Source: Caulobacter sp. 602-2 (GTDB lineage Bacteria > Pseudomonadota > Alphaproteobacteria > Caulobacterales > Caulobacteraceae). From it: a stretch of 64,000 nucleotides of DNA. This document shows positions 26,526 to 35,453 of this stretch, piece by piece (the first letter of the stretch is position 1; each line of letters starts with the position of its first letter). The notes below the pieces were generated by a model, which was not told the DNA's origin, made no database searches, and saw nothing but the letters and a program-made list of their open reading frames with translations. The translations under genes and the position numbers were made by a program. The stretch covers positions 1 through 64,000 of the forward strand of contig NZ_JAAKGT010000001.1 of the NCBI RefSeq assembly GCF_011043625.1. Reading direction: 5' to 3'.

Positions 26526-27256
26526 TCGATCACCACCTTGGCGTCCAGCACGTAGCCGACGCCGCGATAGGTCTTGATCAGTTCCTGGTCGCACTGGGCC
26601 TCGATCTTGCGGCGCAGGCGGCTGATGTGCAGGTCGACGCCGCGACCGACGGTCTCGGCGGCCTCGCCGCGGATGACGGTCAGCAGGTCCTCGCGCGAGA
26701 CCACCGAGCGGGCGTTGTCGAGCAGCAGCGAAAGAATGGCCAGTTCGCCCCGGGTCAGCAGCAGCAGCATGCCGTTGGGCGCGGTCAGCTGCCGGGCCGA
26801 CAGGTCCATGCGAAAGCCGGCGAAGGCGTAGGTGTTGCGCTTGGGGTTGCGGCCTTGCGGACCGGCGGCGGCCCGGCGGCGCATCAGGGCCTTGACCCTG
26901 GCCAGCAGCTCGCGCGGCGGGATCGGCTTGACCACGTAGTCGTCGGCGCCGAGCTCCAGGCCCAGGATCCTGTCGACGGCCTCGCCCATGGCGCTGAGCA
27001 TCAGGATCGCCGGGCCGTCGGGTCGAGCCAGCTGTCGGCACAGCGAAAGGCCGTCTTCGCCGGGCAGGTTGACGTCCAGCACGACGACGTCGACGGCGTG
27101 GGCTTCCAGGATCTCGCGGGCGGCCTCGACGGCCCCGGCCTGGCGCACCGCATAGCCTTGCGCGGCCAGATAGGCGGCCATCTCGCGGCGCAGGACGTCG
27201 TCGTCCTCCACGAGCAGGACGGTCGCGGTCTCGGTGATCGAGGCGTCGGGGGTCAT
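26522..27256 (-). CDS. OmpR-family response regulator
   Basis: A 244-aa regulator. The receiver domain (12-125) has acidic pocket VEDDD, phospho-acceptor Asp61 in VVLDVNLPG, and Lys in VVKPIPPRE. The C-terminal winged helix (about 138-240) ends in IKTYRGVGYVLD. It is the first gene of the pair with the kinase and is translationally coupled to it. Start ATG 27256 was chosen because residues further upstream in the frame are not receiver-like. Confidence 0.93.
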   Translation of the reverse strand: MTPDASITETATVLLVEDDDVLRREMAAYLAAQGYAVRQAGAVEAAREILEAHAVDVVVLDVNLPGEDGLSLCRQLARPDGPAILMLSAMGEAVDRILGLELGADDYVVKPIPPRELLARVKALMRRRAAAGPQGRNPKRNTYAFAGFRMDLSARQLTAPNGMLLLLTRGELAILSLLLDNARSVVSREDLLTVIRGEAAETVGRGVDLHISRLRRKIEAQCDQELIKTYRGVGYVLDAKVVIE

Positions 27257-27647
27257 AGGCTCCCGGTTATGACATGGCGAAAGCGTCCGCGTCCCGGCCG
27301 CGGGCAGGGCGAGAGGCCGGCGGCGCGCGTCATGACGTCGCGGCGGCGTCTGGGGCGCGCCTGGCGCGGGAGGCGGGCTCAAGGTTCCGCTCCATGGTTG
27401 CGGCGCGGACATGCCTCGTCGATTCGAACAGCCGGCGATGGTCGCCGAAAAGTACGGAATCGTTGCGGATCCTGGCCCATGAGCCAGCTTTGCAGGCGTA
27501 ACGCGTCTGCAATTTGTCGCTATGTATCCGCCTTGTATCGTTGGGCGCGGCCCGCGATACGCGGCCACGGACTTGCGGGAGGATCGGCGCGCCCGCTACC
27601 ACAGGGCGTCGCGCCGACTGCCGGGCGCGGAAGGGCCGAACGCACGC
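27257..27647. other. Intergenic region between divergent rr and lacI-type genes
   Basis: No credible gene is seen in these 391 nt. A short open frame at 27274-27501 has shadow-like composition. A small palindrome CCGCG-ATA-CGCGG lies at 27552-27564, about 85 nt before the LacI-type start, and could be an autoregulatory site. Promoters for both flanking genes must lie here. Confidence 0.4.
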
Positions 27648-28667
27648 ATGAGCGACATCACCATCGTCGATATCGCCAAGCAGGCGGGCGTCTCGATCAA
27701 GACGGTGTCGCGCGTCATCAACCGCGAGGAGGGCGTGGGCCCGGCCACCAGGGCGCGGGTCGAGGACCTGATCGAGAAGCTCGGCTATCGGCCCAACGTC
27801 TCGGCCCGCTCGCTGTCGAGCCGCCGCAGCTACCTGATCGGCGTCGTCTTCATGCGGGTGGGCGCCTATCACTATGTCGGCGAGGTCCAGGTCGGGGCCA
27901 TGCGCGCCTGCCGCCGGGCCGGCTATCACATGGTCATCGAGCAGGTCGACGATCCGGGGCAGGCGAGGGGGCCGGGGCTGGAGCAGGCCCTGAAGGCCGG
28001 ACGCTTCGACGGCCTCGTCCTGACCCCGCCGGTCTGCGACGACCCGGAGATCCTGGCCATCATCGAGGCCCAGGGGCTGTCCTACGTGCGCGTCGCGCCC
28101 GATCGCGACTTCGGCCGCTCGCCCTACGTGTTCATGGACGACCAGCAGGCCGCCCACGACATGACCGCCAGGCTCTGGGATCTCGGCCACCGCCGGATCG
28201 GCTTCATCGACGGTCCTGCCGACCATGGCTCGGCCCGTCGCCGCCGAGAGGGCTACATGACCGCCATGGCCGAGCGCGGCGCGCGCGTGAAGCCCGAATG
28301 GATCGCGCCGGGCGACTTCATGCCGCTGTCGGGCCTGGAGGCCGGCGACCGGCTGCTGGGACTGCCCGAGCCGCCGACCGCGATCTTCGCCGCCAACGAC
28401 TCCATGGCCATGGGCGTGCTGTCGGCCGCTTCTAAGCGTGGGCTGTCGGTCCCCGGCGACCTGTCGGTGGTCGGCTTCGACGACGGCCCGCTGGCGGAGT
28501 CGTCCTGGCCGGGACTGACGACCGTGCATCAGCCGATCGCCGAGATGGCCGAGGCGGCGACCGAAATGCTGATCGAAGGATTCGGCGACCCCCGCTTCCG
28601 CAGCCGGACCGCCGCTCGCCAGCTCGACTACCATATCGTCGAGCGTGGATCCTCGGCCTCGCGCTAG
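27648..28667 (+). CDS. LacI-family transcriptional regulator
   Basis: A 339-aa repressor. The N-terminal HTH reads TIVDIAKQAGVSIKTVSRVINRE (5-27) with hinge helix SARSLSSRRS (about 53-62). The rest is a periplasmic-binding-protein-like sugar domain, ending in the family pattern GLSVPGDLSVVGFDDGPLAESSWPGLTTVHQP. It lies 319 nt upstream of a TBDR-GH3 operon in the same orientation, and the gap holds tandem GACAACGTTGTC palindromes of the LacI-operator type. It is therefore the likely repressor of that operon. ATG 27648 is the canonical start. Confidence 0.92.
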   Translation: MSDITIVDIAKQAGVSIKTVSRVINREEGVGPATRARVEDLIEKLGYRPNVSARSLSSRRSYLIGVVFMRVGAYHYVGEVQVGAMRACRRAGYHMVIEQVDDPGQARGPGLEQALKAGRFDGLVLTPPVCDDPEILAIIEAQGLSYVRVAPDRDFGRSPYVFMDDQQAAHDMTARLWDLGHRRIGFIDGPADHGSARRRREGYMTAMAERGARVKPEWIAPGDFMPLSGLEAGDRLLGLPEPPTAIFAANDSMAMGVLSAASKRGLSVPGDLSVVGFDDGPLAESSWPGLTTVHQPIAEMAEAATEMLIEGFGDPRFRSRTAARQLDYHIVERGSSASR

Positions 28668-28765
28668 CGGTAACTCGCGGACGGGTTGAGGTTTGTATTG
28701 CGCGCTCTGCGCACATTGCCGGCATTATGATCCACTGATTTCCCGCTTTCGTGGGTGGAAAATCT

Positions 28766-28779
28766 AGACAGCGGTGTCT
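28766..28779. promoter_or_regulatory. Degenerate LacI-type operator
   Basis: AGACAGCGGTGTCT keeps the outer AGAC/GTCT arms of the two downstream operators but not the inner bases. Its centre is 28 bp before that of the next site. Confidence 0.4.
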
Positions 28780-28794
28780 TCTGAAAATGGCATA

Positions 28795-28806
28795 GACAAC
28801 GTTGTC
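28795..28806. promoter_or_regulatory. LacI-type operator O1
   Basis: GACAACGTTGTC, a perfect 12-bp palindrome with the central CG typical of LacI-family operators. Its centre is 32 bp, about three helical turns, before that of O2, allowing same-face binding by the adjacent LacI protein. Confidence 0.75.
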
Positions 28807-28824
28807 GTATCGTGGTGTCAATCT

Positions 28825-28840
28825 ACGACAACGTTGTCGT
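28825..28840. promoter_or_regulatory. LacI-type operator O2
   Basis: ACGACAACGTTGTCGT is a perfect 16-bp palindrome containing the same 12-bp core as O1. It lies 146 nt upstream of the TBDR start. Confidence 0.75.
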
Positions 28841-28986
28841 CATCGGGACATTCCGAGGCGAAACGGAGCTCAAACCCCGGGACAAGGGGTGGAGGAAACA
28901 TCGCCCGACGTCCGCTGCGGCGCCGGGATCCTGGCTGGAACGACGCCTCGGCGCCGTCACCGGTCCGCGCAGGAAAGGGGAACAAC

Positions 28987-31176
28987 ATGCGCACCATGCT
29001 CTTTACGTCGGCCGCCCTGGCGGTCGTGTGCTTCAACGCGCCCGCAGCCTTCGCCCAGGACGCTCCGGTGGCGCTGGACGAGGTGGTCATCACCGCCCAG
29101 CGGCGCAGCGAGAACCTGCAGAAGACGCCGCTGACGGTGTCGGCGGTGACCGGCGACAAGCTGGAAGCCCAGGGGGTCAAGACCGTGGTCGACCTGGCCA
29201 GCCAGGTGCCGGCCCTGCAGATCACCTCCAGCGGTTCGGGCGCGGCCCAGGTCTTCCTGCGCGGCATCGGCAGCACCAACACCACCGAGGTCGGCGATCC
29301 GGCCGTCGCCTACCACATCGACGGCATCTACCAGGCCCGCTCCACCTCGGTCGGCGCGCTCTTCTACGACATCGACCGGGTGGAAGTGCTGCGCGGCCCG
29401 CAGGGCACTCTCTACGGCCGCAACGCCACCGCCGGCGCCATCAACGTCATCACCAAGAAGCCGGTGCTGGGCGAGTACGAGGGCGCGGGTTCGATCGAGG
29501 TCGGCAACTACAGCGCCGTCACCACCTCGGGCCTGATCAACGTGCCGATCGGCGACACCCTGGCCGTGCGCGCCTCGTTCCAGCAGAGCCGCCACGACGG
29601 CTACGTCAACGCCATCAACCAGGGGCCGGGCACCGGCGGCAACGACCGCTACGATCAGGACGACAAGTCGGCCCGCGTGCGGGTGCTGTGGAAGCCCAGC
29701 GACAGCTTCTCGCTGATCGTCAACGCCGACTACCTGCACCAGGGCGGCGCGGGCGGCGGCGACGGCACCTACGGCACTACGCGCGTCACCGGCGATCCGT
29801 GGACCTGTTACTGCTCGACCAACCTCTATCGCAATAACCGCTTCTTCAGCACCGGCGCCGAGGCCAACTGGGACCTGGGCTTCGCCAACCTGACCTATCT
29901 GGTCGGCTACAACTTCTCCAAGCTCGACCGCACCGGCGAAAACGCCAGCACCGGCGCGCCGAACTACTTCCTGGGCAAGGACTACACCTGGTCGCACGAA
30001 CTGCGTCTGGGCGGCGACACCGGCAAGCTGAAGTGGGTGGTCGGCCTTTATCGCTTCACGGAAGACAACAACGTCGACTTCCGCGTGTTCCTGGCGACCA
30101 ACTCGTACCTGTCGTTCATCCAGCCGCAGATCACGGCCGAAAGCATCGCCGTCTTCGGCCAGACGACCTACGAGGTCACCGACCGGTTCCGCGTCACCGG
30201 CGGCCTGCGCTACACCGAGGACAAGAAGGGCCGAGTGGGCGGCACCTACCTGACCAACTCGGCGGGTGCGATCGTCTCGACCGTGGTGGCCAACGTCGCC
30301 GACGCCAAGTGGGACGCCACCAACTGGAAGCTGGGCGCCGACTTCGACCTGACCTCGACCTCGATGCTCTATGCCAACGTCGCCACCGGCTACAAGGCGG
30401 GCGGCTATTACGACGGCATCGCCGACAACGTCTACGCGCCGGAGAAGATCACCTCCTACGAAGCCGGAGTGAAGAACCGCTTCCTCGACAACCGCCTGCA
30501 GGTGAACGCCACCGCGTTCCTCTACGACTACCGCGACTTCCAGGTCAGCGCCCTGGGCACCATCGGCGGCCAGGACGCCACGGTCACCCTGAACGCCGAC
30601 AAGGCCAAGATCTACGGCCTGGAGTTCGAGACCAACCTGGCGCTCACCGAGCATGACCGGATCGATGCGACCCTGGGCTGGCTGCACGCCGAGTACACCG
30701 ACTTCGTGCTGCCGCGCGGGGACTCGTTCTCGAACAATAACGCCAACGCCACGGTGGCGGCCTGCTACACCGCCAACTACGCGACGGCGGCTCCGCGCTC
30801 GACCGACTTCTCGGGCTGCCGCATGGCCCGCACGCCCGAGTGGACCTTCAATCTCGGCTACCAGCACATCTGGGAGCCCAGCTTCGGCGGCACCCTCACG
30901 GGGCGGATCCAGACCCACTACGAGACCAGCAAGAACCTCGAGTACCACGGCTTTGCCGAGAACAAGGAAGGCGCCTTCACCAAGACGGACGTCAGCCTGA
31001 CCTACGCCAGCCCCGACGACCGCTGGACCCTGCAGGGCTACGTCCGCAACCTCGAGGACGACGACGTGCGCACCGCCTCGGCGCCGAACTCGACCACGGG
31101 CCTGGCCACCAACGGCGCCGGCGAGTTCTACGCGCCGCCGCGCACCTACGGCCTGCGCCTCGGCGTGACTTTCTAA
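28987..31176 (+). CDS. TonB-dependent receptor (glycan locus)
   Basis: A 729-aa outer-membrane receptor. It has a signal peptide (to AFAQ, about 24), a TonB-box-like start LDEVVITAQRRSE, a plug domain (LQITSSGSGAAQVFLRGIGSTN through VEVLRGPQGTLYGRNATAGAINVITK) and a barrel ending YGLRLGVTF. It lacks an STN domain, so it is probably not a signalling receptor. The LacI-type operators upstream and the GH3/esterase genes downstream suggest uptake of a plant-type oligosaccharide. Start ATG 28987 is preceded by GGAAAGGGG. Confidence 0.92.
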   Translation: MRTMLFTSAALAVVCFNAPAAFAQDAPVALDEVVITAQRRSENLQKTPLTVSAVTGDKLEAQGVKTVVDLASQVPALQITSSGSGAAQVFLRGIGSTNTTEVGDPAVAYHIDGIYQARSTSVGALFYDIDRVEVLRGPQGTLYGRNATAGAINVITKKPVLGEYEGAGSIEVGNYSAVTTSGLINVPIGDTLAVRASFQQSRHDGYVNAINQGPGTGGNDRYDQDDKSARVRVLWKPSDSFSLIVNADYLHQGGAGGGDGTYGTTRVTGDPWTCYCSTNLYRNNRFFSTGAEANWDLGFANLTYLVGYNFSKLDRTGENASTGAPNYFLGKDYTWSHELRLGGDTGKLKWVVGLYRFTEDNNVDFRVFLATNSYLSFIQPQITAESIAVFGQTTYEVTDRFRVTGGLRYTEDKKGRVGGTYLTNSAGAIVSTVVANVADAKWDATNWKLGADFDLTSTSMLYANVATGYKAGGYYDGIADNVYAPEKITSYEAGVKNRFLDNRLQVNATAFLYDYRDFQVSALGTIGGQDATVTLNADKAKIYGLEFETNLALTEHDRIDATLGWLHAEYTDFVLPRGDSFSNNNANATVAACYTANYATAAPRSTDFSGCRMARTPEWTFNLGYQHIWEPSFGGTLTGRIQTHYETSKNLEYHGFAENKEGAFTKTDVSLTYASPDDRWTLQGYVRNLEDDDVRTASAPNSTTGLATNGAGEFYAPPRTYGLRLGVTF

Positions 31177-31193
31177 CCTCCTCACTCCCCCTC

Positions 31194-31235
31194 GCGCCCG
31201 GCGGCCCCTGCCCGTCGGGCGCGCCTTTCTTTTTC
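31194..31235 (+). terminator. Intrinsic terminator-like hairpin inside the operon
   Basis: Stem GCGCCCGGCGG (31194-31204) and CCGTCGGGCGC (31212-31222) pair over 11 bp with one G-T wobble; a T-rich tract follows at 31226-31234. It begins 18 nt after the TBDR stop and ends 25 nt before the first GH3 start, so it probably lowers expression of the downstream enzymes relative to the receptor. Confidence 0.7.
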
Positions 31236-31258
31236 GAGTAGATACGAGAGTTTAGCCG

Positions 31259-33235
31259 ATGATCCTCACCCGACGCCTTCTGCTCCTGGCCGCTTCGGCC
31301 GCGGTCCTCGGCGGCGCGGCCCAGGCGGCGCCCAAGCAGCCCGAACTGGGCGTGCGCGAGGGCAAGACGATCACCGTCGACGGCCTGAAGTTCCGCGACC
31401 TCGACCGCGACGGAAAGCTTTCGCCCTACGAGGACTGGCGGCTTTCGCCCGAGGTCCGCGCCGCCGACCTGACCGCGCGCATGACGCTGGACGAGAAGGC
31501 CGGCCAGATGATGCACGGCACCCTGCCGGCGACCGGCCCGATGGGTGTGGCCGGCATCGGCTCGGGCTACGACATGGCCAAAGCCGCGCCCCTGGTCGTG
31601 GACCGTCACGTCACCACCTTCATCACCCGCCTGGCCGGCGCGCCGAGCTTCCTGGCCCAGCAGAACAACGCCATCCAGGCGATCGCCGAGAAGGGCCGCC
31701 TGGGCGTGCCCGCGACGATCAGCACCGACCCGCGCCACCACTTCCAGTTCACGGCCGGCGCCAGCGTCGCCCCCGGCGGTTTCTCACAATGGCCTGAGGC
31801 CCCGGGCCTTGCCGCCATCGGCGATGCGGCGCTGACGAAGCGCTTTGGCGACATCGCCCGGCAAGAGTATCGCGCCGTCGGCATCCACCAGGCGCTGTCG
31901 CCGATGGCCGACCTGTCGACCGAGCCGCGCTGGTCGCGCACCAACGGCACTTTCGGCGAGGACGCCGATCTCGTCGGCAAGATGACCAAGGCCTATGTCC
32001 AGGGCTTCCAGGGCGGAGATGAGGGCCTGGCGACCGGCGGCGTCTCGGCCGTGGTCAAGCACTGGGTCGGCTACGGCGCCTCGGCCAAGGGCTTCGACGG
32101 CCACAACAGCTACGGTCGCTACGCCGTCTTCCCGAAGGGCCAGTTCGACCTGCACGTCAAACCGTTCGACGAGGCCTTCGCGGCCGGCGTCGTCGGCGTG
32201 ATGCCCACCTACGCCATCCTGCGGGACGTGGCCCTGGAAGGTCAGCCGCTGGAACCGGTGGCCGCCGGCTTCTCCAAGCAGCTGCTGACCGACCTGCTGC
32301 GAAACAAGCACGGCTTCAAGGGCGTCGTGCTGTCGGACTGGGCCATCACCAACGACTGCGGCGAGACCTGCCGCAACGGCTTCCCGGCCGGCGTGACGCC
32401 CAGCTTCGAGGGCTTCTCCACCGCCTGGGGCGTCGAGGACCTGGCCAAGGTCGACCGCTACGCCAAGGGCGTGAACGCGGGTCTGGACCAGTTCGGCGGC
32501 GTCGAGGACACGGCCGAGCTGGTGGCCGCCGTGAAGGCGGGCAAGATCACCGAGGCCCGCATCGACGAGTCCGTGAAGCGCATCCTGCTGGTCAAGTTCG
32601 AGCAGGGCCTGTTCGAGAACCCCTATGTCGACCCCAAGGCCGCCGACGCCATCGCCGGCGCCAAGGCCTTCGTCGCCGAGGGCAGGGCGGCCCAGAGCGC
32701 GGCGCTGACGCTGCTGGAGAACAAGAACGGCCTGCTGCCGCTGAAGGCCGCCGGTCGCAAGGTCTGGCTCAAGGGCGTCTCGCCCGACGTCGCCAAGGCC
32801 TACGGCCTGACGCCGGTGACGGATCTGGCCCAGGCGGACCTGGCCATCATCCGCGTCGAGACCCCGTTCGAAACCCTGCACCCGAACTACACCTTCGGGG
32901 TGCGCCAGCACGAGGGCGACCTGTCGTTCAAGGATGGCGCGGCCGACTACGAGGCCATCAAGGCCGCCTCGGCCAAGGTTCCGACCATCGTCAGCGTCTA
33001 TCTCGACCGCCCGGCGATCCTGACCAACGTCCGCGACAAGGCCGCGGCCCTGGTTGGCGACTTCGGCTCCAGCGACGAAGCGCTGCTTGATGCGTTGACC
33101 GGAAAGGCCAAGGCGCGCGGCAAGCTTCCGTTCGAGCTGCCCTCGTCGATGGCCGCGGTCGAACAACAGGCGGAAGACGCCCCGCACGACAGCGAAAAGC
33201 CGCTCTACCCGATCCACTACGGCCTGACCTACTGA
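31259..33235 (+). CDS. Exported GH3 glycoside hydrolase (first copy)
   Basis: A 658-aa beta-glycosidase (glucosidase or xylosidase type) with a signal peptide (cleavage near AQA at 21-23). It opens with an EF-hand-like loop DLDRDGKLSPYEDW (47-60), common in one GH3 branch. The GH3 core has the KH motif VVKHW (265-269) and nucleophile Asp360 in GVVLSDW. The second domain (about 460-640) ends near the C-terminus and no fibronectin-III tail is seen. It is followed 13 nt later by another GH3 gene with a different architecture, so the two probably cut different linkages. Confidence 0.9.
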   Translation: MILTRRLLLLAASAAVLGGAAQAAPKQPELGVREGKTITVDGLKFRDLDRDGKLSPYEDWRLSPEVRAADLTARMTLDEKAGQMMHGTLPATGPMGVAGIGSGYDMAKAAPLVVDRHVTTFITRLAGAPSFLAQQNNAIQAIAEKGRLGVPATISTDPRHHFQFTAGASVAPGGFSQWPEAPGLAAIGDAALTKRFGDIARQEYRAVGIHQALSPMADLSTEPRWSRTNGTFGEDADLVGKMTKAYVQGFQGGDEGLATGGVSAVVKHWVGYGASAKGFDGHNSYGRYAVFPKGQFDLHVKPFDEAFAAGVVGVMPTYAILRDVALEGQPLEPVAAGFSKQLLTDLLRNKHGFKGVVLSDWAITNDCGETCRNGFPAGVTPSFEGFSTAWGVEDLAKVDRYAKGVNAGLDQFGGVEDTAELVAAVKAGKITEARIDESVKRILLVKFEQGLFENPYVDPKAADAIAGAKAFVAEGRAAQSAALTLLENKNGLLPLKAAGRKVWLKGVSPDVAKAYGLTPVTDLAQADLAIIRVETPFETLHPNYTFGVRQHEGDLSFKDGAADYEAIKAASAKVPTIVSVYLDRPAILTNVRDKAAALVGDFGSSDEALLDALTGKAKARGKLPFELPSSMAAVEQQAEDAPHDSEKPLYPIHYGLTY

Positions 33236-33248
33236 GGGGACCGACACC

Positions 33249-35444
33249 ATGATCCGCATGACGACCGCCGCCAGCATCGCGGCCCTCTCGCTGGCCGCCG
33301 GCGCGGCCCAGGCCCAGACCGCCCAGCCGTGGATGAACACCAAGCTCTCGCCCGACGAGCGCGCGGCCCTGCTGGAAAAGGAGATGACCCTCGACGAGCG
33401 CATCGGCCTGGTCCACGGCCCGATGTCGATGCCGATCTTCGGCATCAAGAAGCCCGACGGCGCCATCGGCTCGGCCGGCTACATCCCCGGCATCCCGCGC
33501 CTGGGCGTGCCGGCCCTGGAGGAAAGCGACGCCAGCCTCGGCGTCACCAACCCGCTGGGCGTGCGGCCCGGCGACGGCGCCACGGCCCTGGCGTCTGGCC
33601 TGTCGCTGGCGGCGACCTTCAACACCAAGCTGGCCTATGACGGCGGCGCGGTGGTCGGCCGCGAAGCCCGCGCAAAGGGCTTCAACGTCCAGCTGGCCGG
33701 CGGCGTGAACCTGGCCCGCGACCCGCGCAACGGCCGCAATTTCGAGTATCTGGGCGAAGACCCGTGGCTCGCCGGCAACCTCGTGGCCGCCCAGATCAAC
33801 GGCATCCAGGCCCAGGGCATCGTCTCGACCATCAAGCACTTCTCGCTGAACGGCCAGGAGACCAGCCGCCACTTCGCCAACTCGGTGATCGACGAGGCGG
33901 CTCACCGCGAGAGCGACCTGCTGGCCTTCCAGATCGCCATCGAAAAGAGCCAGCCGGGCTCGGTGATGTGCGCCTACAACCTGGTCAACGGCGACTACAG
34001 CTGCGGCAACCCCCACCTGCTCAACGACGTGCTGAAGGGCGACTGGGGCTACAAGGGCTGGGTGATGTCGGACTGGGGCGCGGTCCACGCCACCGACTAC
34101 ATCGTCAAGGGCCTGGACCAGCAGTCGGGCGAGCAGCTGGACGCCAAGATCTGGTTCGACGAGCCGCTGAAGGCCGCCGTCGAGAAGGGCGAGATCCCCG
34201 CCGCGCGCCTGTCGGACGCCACGCGCCGCATCCTGCGCTCGATGTTCGCCGCCGGCCTGTTCGACAAGCCGGTGACCCCGGGCGGCGCCATCGACTACGA
34301 CGCCAACGCCGAGGTCGCCCGTGCGGCGTCGTCGGAAGGCATCGTGCTGCTGAAGAACCGCGAAGGCCTGCTGCCGCTGGCGAAGTCCGCAAAGACCATC
34401 GCCGTGATCGGCGGCCACGCCGACGCCGGCGTGCTGTCGGGCGGCGGCTCCTCGCAGGTGGTGCCGCCGGGCGGCGCCAAGCGGGTCGTGCCGTTGGGCG
34501 GGGAGGGCATGATGGGCGCCTTCCGCAGCCAGTACTTCAACGGCTCCTCGCCGCTGGCCGCCATCCGCAAGGCCGCGCCGGAGGCCAAGGTCACCTTCGA
34601 CGACGGCCGCTACGTCGCCTCGGCCGTCGCCGCCGCCAAGGCCGCCGACGTGGTGGTGGTGATGGGCAACCAGTGGATGGGCGAGGGCGAGGACGCCTTC
34701 GACCTGTCGCTGCCCAACGGCCAGGACGAACTGATCGCCGCGGTGGTCGCCGCCAACCCCAACGCCATCGTCGTGCTGCAGACCGGCGGCCCGGTCTCCA
34801 TGCCCTGGCTGAGCCAGGCCGGCGCGGTGGTCGAGGCCTGGTACGGCGGCGCGAAGGGCGGCGAGGCGATCGCCGACGTGCTGTTCGGCGCGGTCAATCC
34901 GTCGGGCCGCCTGCCGGTGACCTTCCCGGCCTCGCTCAGCCAGTACCCCCGCGAAGCCCTGCCGGGCCGCGGCGTGCCGGAGAAGACCAAGTTCGACGTC
35001 AACTACGCCGAGGGCTCGGATGTCGGCTATCGCCGCTTCGCCGCCACCGGCGACAAGCCCCTGTTCCCGTTCGGCTACGGCCTGTCCTACACCTCGTTCG
35101 CCTATTCGAACCTGAAGGTCGAAGGCGGCCAGTCGGTCACGGTCAGCTTCGACGTCGCCAACACCGGCAAGGTCGAGGGCAAGGACGCCCCGCAGGTCTA
35201 TCTGACCGGCGCGGCCGGCAAGCCGTTGCAGCGCCTGATCGGCTTCGACAAGGTGGCGCTGAAGCCGGGCGAGACCCGCCGCGTGACCCTGACCGCCGAT
35301 CCGCGCCTGCTGGCCAGCTTCGACGCCAAGGGCCGTCGCTGGGTCGTCACGGGCGGCGACTATCAGGTGGCCGTCGGCGCTTCGGCTACGGACCTGGCCC
35401 TCAAGGGCGGGGCTAAGGTCAAGGCCCGGACGCTGAAGCCGTAA
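33249..35444 (+). CDS. Exported GH3 glycoside hydrolase (second copy, with FnIII-like domain)
   Basis: A 731-aa beta-glycosidase. A signal peptide ends near AQAQ (20-23). Catalytic nucleophile is Asp275 in GWVMSDWGAVHATDY, and the KHF motif is at 196-198. The C-terminal fibronectin-III-like domain (about 620-731) shows DAPQVYLTGAAGKPLQRLIGF, absent from the first GH3. It resembles the BglX/beta-glucosidase branch. Position between two other hydrolases in one operon, with gaps of 13 and 9 nt, indicates joint breakdown of an imported oligosaccharide. Confidence 0.92.
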   Translation: MIRMTTAASIAALSLAAGAAQAQTAQPWMNTKLSPDERAALLEKEMTLDERIGLVHGPMSMPIFGIKKPDGAIGSAGYIPGIPRLGVPALEESDASLGVTNPLGVRPGDGATALASGLSLAATFNTKLAYDGGAVVGREARAKGFNVQLAGGVNLARDPRNGRNFEYLGEDPWLAGNLVAAQINGIQAQGIVSTIKHFSLNGQETSRHFANSVIDEAAHRESDLLAFQIAIEKSQPGSVMCAYNLVNGDYSCGNPHLLNDVLKGDWGYKGWVMSDWGAVHATDYIVKGLDQQSGEQLDAKIWFDEPLKAAVEKGEIPAARLSDATRRILRSMFAAGLFDKPVTPGGAIDYDANAEVARAASSEGIVLLKNREGLLPLAKSAKTIAVIGGHADAGVLSGGGSSQVVPPGGAKRVVPLGGEGMMGAFRSQYFNGSSPLAAIRKAAPEAKVTFDDGRYVASAVAAAKAADVVVVMGNQWMGEGEDAFDLSLPNGQDELIAAVVAANPNAIVVLQTGGPVSMPWLSQAGAVVEAWYGGAKGGEAIADVLFGAVNPSGRLPVTFPASLSQYPREALPGRGVPEKTKFDVNYAEGSDVGYRRFAATGDKPLFPFGYGLSYTSFAYSNLKVEGGQSVTVSFDVANTGKVEGKDAPQVYLTGAAGKPLQRLIGFDKVALKPGETRRVTLTADPRLLASFDAKGRRWVVTGGDYQVAVGASATDLALKGGAKVKARTLKP

Positions 35445-35453
35445 GGGAAGGGC

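Larger units (their letters stand above)
28668..28986. promoter_or_regulatory. Operator-rich leader of the TBDR-GH3 operon
   Basis: The 319-nt gap has no gene. It holds three LacI-type sites: a degenerate one at 28766-28779 and perfect palindromes at 28795-28806 and 28825-28840. About 140 nt of leader follows before the TBDR start, where GGAAAGGGG supplies the ribosome-binding site. Confidence 0.65.

Noticed and set aside
27274..27501. 75-codon frame between the response regulator and LacI-type genes
   Set aside because: Composition is shadow-like, with no ribosome-binding site or recognisable pattern.
28957..31185. 742-codon frame opposite the glycan TBDR
   Set aside because: Shadow of a receptor with plug and barrel motifs.
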